Below, in pieces: positions 27,697-29,256 of a stretch of 29,256 bases of DNA. The translations under genes were made by a program, and so were the position numbers. Where the stretch lies: the NCBI GenBank assembly GCA_025464025.1, contig JAODBP010000178.1:1-29256 (forward strand), given 5' to 3'. The notes under the pieces are model-generated. The model did not search any database. It worked only from the letters and a program-made list of their open reading frames with translations, and was not told the DNA's origin. The first letter of the stretch is position 1, and the number at the start of each line of letters is the position of its first letter. The stretch comes from Actinomycetes bacterium. GTDB lineage: Bacteria; Actinomycetota; Acidimicrobiia; Acidimicrobiales; CADCSY01.

Positions 27697-28539
27697 TCAG
27701 TCGCTCCACGTGCCGGAGGGGCCGTCCGTCAGACCGAGGATCTCCATGCCCTCGTCGCCGGCCACGATCGGTCCGTAGGCCGCACCCTCGGGCAGCTCGA
27801 CGTGCGTGCCCGCCGGGCACCAGCGATCGCCGAAGTGCGCGCCCCCGGAGGTGACGAGGGCGACGTGCAGCCCATGGTGGCCGTGGCTCGGCGCCGTGGC
27901 ACCCGGGTCGAAGCGGACGTAGGCGCTGCTGAAGCCGGGGAGGCGGACCGGCCAGGTCGCGGCGATCCCTGGTCCGGCGTCCTCCCGATCGAGCTCGTCG
28001 ACGTGGGTGATCGCCTCGTCGAGCCCCGGCACCCGAGGCGTGGCCCGCACCGCACCGGTGTCGCCCCGGGGGTCGACGAACCAGTCAGCCAGCTCGAGCG
28101 GGGGGTCCGGCAGCGGGGTGACGCCCCGGGCGGCGATCTCGCGCTCGTAGAGCTCGGGCTCGTCGCCCCAGCCCCCGAACTCCCCGAAGCTGAGCTCCCA
28201 GAACGTGGCGCCCTCGGGACCGGCGATGATCGGTCCGAACGCCGCGCCGAGCGGCACGTGGACGTGGGTGCCCGGGGTGCACCACCGTTCGCCGAGCCAC
28301 GAACCGCCGTCGAGCACGAACACCACGTGGTTGCTGCGGTGGCCGTGTCGGCGCACCACCATGCCGGGCTCGTAGTGCACGTACGCGGAGAGGAAGTCGG
28401 GCCGCATGATCGGCCACCGCTCGCGCACGACCGACTCGCTGCCGTCGGCGTTGCGCTGGCGCTGCACCGGCGTCCACTCGATGTCGTCGACTTGGGTGTA
28501 GATCGGCTCAGGCCGACCGCGGCCCGGTGGCTCGCTCAT
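27697..28539 (-). CDS. Two-domain cupin protein (bicupin)
   Basis: 280 residues with an obvious internal duplication. The unit 'SAYV..(Y/F)(E/D)PG', a histidine cluster (RRHGHRSNHVVF / PSHGHHGLHVAL), GGxxxG(E/D)RWCxxGTHV and GxAxGPI(I/V)AGxEG occurs at about 51-110 and again at about 210-265. Both copies keep the His cluster needed for metal binding. Families of this type are metal-dependent sugar or acid-modifying enzymes or sensors; I cannot choose. ATG 28539 has no clear Shine-Dalgarno; TAGCTT lies 11 bases before it on the minus strand. It stands alone, 31 bp from the dihydrouridine synthase gene upstream. Confidence 0.8.
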   Translation of the reverse strand: MSEPPGRGRPEPIYTQVDDIEWTPVQRQRNADGSESVVRERWPIMRPDFLSAYVHYEPGMVVRRHGHRSNHVVFVLDGGSWLGERWCTPGTHVHVPLGAAFGPIIAGPEGATFWELSFGEFGGWGDEPELYEREIAARGVTPLPDPPLELADWFVDPRGDTGAVRATPRVPGLDEAITHVDELDREDAGPGIAATWPVRLPGFSSAYVRFDPGATAPSHGHHGLHVALVTSGGAHFGDRWCPAGTHVELPEGAAYGPIVAGDEGMEILGLTDGPSGTWSD

Positions 28540-28570
28540 GACGGGTGGTCAAGCTAGTCCGGACGGGGCT

Positions 28571-29256
28571 CTAGCCGCCGGAGACGAGGAGCTCGGCACC
28601 GGCCGGGGGCGTGGGGTCGTCGGCCGTGTCGAGCCACCGGTCGGGCAGGTGCACCGGGCGGGGGCCGCGGGTGTGGCCCCGCTTGGTGCGGTGGGCGTCG
28701 GGCGGGAACGGCATCGCCGGGTCGAGGTCGTCGAGCAGCCGGTCGAGGTCGGCGAACGACGAGATCTGCGAGAGCTGGCTCCGGCGCTCACCGCCGATCG
28801 GGAAGCCGGTCATGTACCAGGCCGTGTGCTTGCGGAAGTCCCGGGCCGCGCCGTCCTCGCCGAGCAGCTCGGCCAGCAGGCGGAGGTGGAGGCGCATCGT
28901 CCCCATCACCTCGCCGAGGTCGGGCGCCGGCGGCACCGGCCGGCCGTCGAAGGCGGCCACGAGGTCGCCGAACAGCCACGGCCGACCGAGGCAGCCGCGG
29001 CCGACGACCACGCCGTCGCAGCCGGTCTCGGCCATCATCCGGAGGGCGTCGTGGGCTTCCCAGATGTCGCCGTTGCCGAGGACCGGGATCGAGGTGACAG
29101 CCTGCTTGAGGGCCGTGATGGCCGGCCATCGGGCGTCGCCCGAGTAGAGCTGCTCGGCCGTGCGGGCGTGGAGGGCCACGGCGGCGGCGCCCTCGTCCTC
29201 GGCGGCCCGGCCCGAGTCGAGGAAGTTCAGGTGGTCGTCGTCGACGCCCATCCGCA
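28571..29256 (-). CDS. dusB: tRNA-dihydrouridine synthase, C-terminal part (5' end outside window)
   Basis: The frame runs open to the window edge, so the first part, including the FMN-site start and the catalytic Cys, is missing. Visible: RMGVDDDHLNFLDSGRAAEDEGAAAVALHARTAEQLYSGDARW, NGDIWEAHDALRMM, then the phosphate-binding VVVGRGCLGRPWLF, and the helical tRNA-binding domain with DFRKHTAWYMTGFP. This is the NifR3/DusB type, which reduces uridines in tRNA D-loops using FMN and NADPH. The ATG at 29249-29251 is internal (RMGVDD), not the real start. DusB as opposed to other Dus subtypes is judged from the HARTAEQLYSG style only. Confidence 0.9.
   Translation of the reverse strand, partial: RMGVDDDHLNFLDSGRAAEDEGAAAVALHARTAEQLYSGDARWPAITALKQAVTSIPVLGNGDIWEAHDALRMMAETGCDGVVVGRGCLGRPWLFGDLVAAFDGRPVPPAPDLGEVMGTMRLHLRLLAELLGEDGAARDFRKHTAWYMTGFPIGGERRSQLSQISSFADLDRLLDDLDPAMPFPPDAHRTKRGHTRGPRPVHLPDRWLDTADDPTPPAGAELLVSGG

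Noticed and set aside
1..29256. CRISPR array, tRNA, rRNA or prophage
   Set aside because: No regularly spaced repeat series, tRNA cloverleaf, rRNA core or phage structural gene was seen in reading both strands.

Overview
The window is very GC-rich DNA with dense, often overlapping genes, typical of a high-GC actinobacterium. An F420/FMN-type PPOX protein, an EchA20-like crotonase, a two-gene amt-PII unit, many GTG starts and TAnnnT -10 boxes placed 6-7 nt before start codons (leaderless mRNAs) all fit Actinomycetota. An Acidimicrobiia-like member is my guess; no rRNA or tRNA is present to confirm it.

Layout. 1-1699: the end of a NarL/LuxR response regulator, then a solitary Fic (AMP-transferase) gene between two perfect 21-bp direct repeats (348-368 and 1645-1665), which looks like an inserted passenger. 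1699-6583: metabolic genes: a TauD-type dioxygenase; a TetR regulator divergent from a quinone-reductase-like MDR enzyme with paired palindromic operators between them; a pirin/SnoaL-like pair; an SRPBCC protein followed by a DUF3237 protein. 6585-6884: a non-coding element of exactly 300 bp with 25-bp imperfect terminal inverted repeats and a near-perfect 6-bp duplication of a CTAG target, i.e. a MITE. 6941-13374: an HbhA-like protein, an AlkZ-like DNA glycosylase, the large helicase HrpA, an AlkD-like DNA glycosylase and a possible hemerythrin-like protein. 13439-17923: a GH43 lipoprotein overlapping an SDR gene, and a membrane GGDEF-EAL protein. 17920-22507: a minus-strand run in which a PPOX protein, an EchA20-like crotonase and two SDRs are coupled by ATGA overlaps, followed by a nitrobindin-like protein and a secreted delta-60-repeat protein. 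22534-25570: a PaaI-type thioesterase, a DegT-family enzyme with His at the PLP-lysine position, a cupredoxin lipoprotein, an orphan OmpR-type winged helix and a small membrane protein. 25651-29256: the PII and Amt pair for ammonium sensing and uptake, a bicupin, and a truncated tRNA-dihydrouridine synthase.

Genes that plausibly work together: Amt with PII; the PPOX-EchA20-SDR-SDR unit, probably late sterol or other polycyclic catabolism; the TetR regulator with its divergent MDR enzyme; and, more loosely, the two alkylation-repair glycosylases flanking HrpA. No CRISPR array, rRNA, tRNA or intact transposase gene was found. The strongest leads are the Fic insertion, the 300-bp MITE, the near-uniform leaderless promoter architecture and the PPOX-EchA20-SDR-SDR operon.
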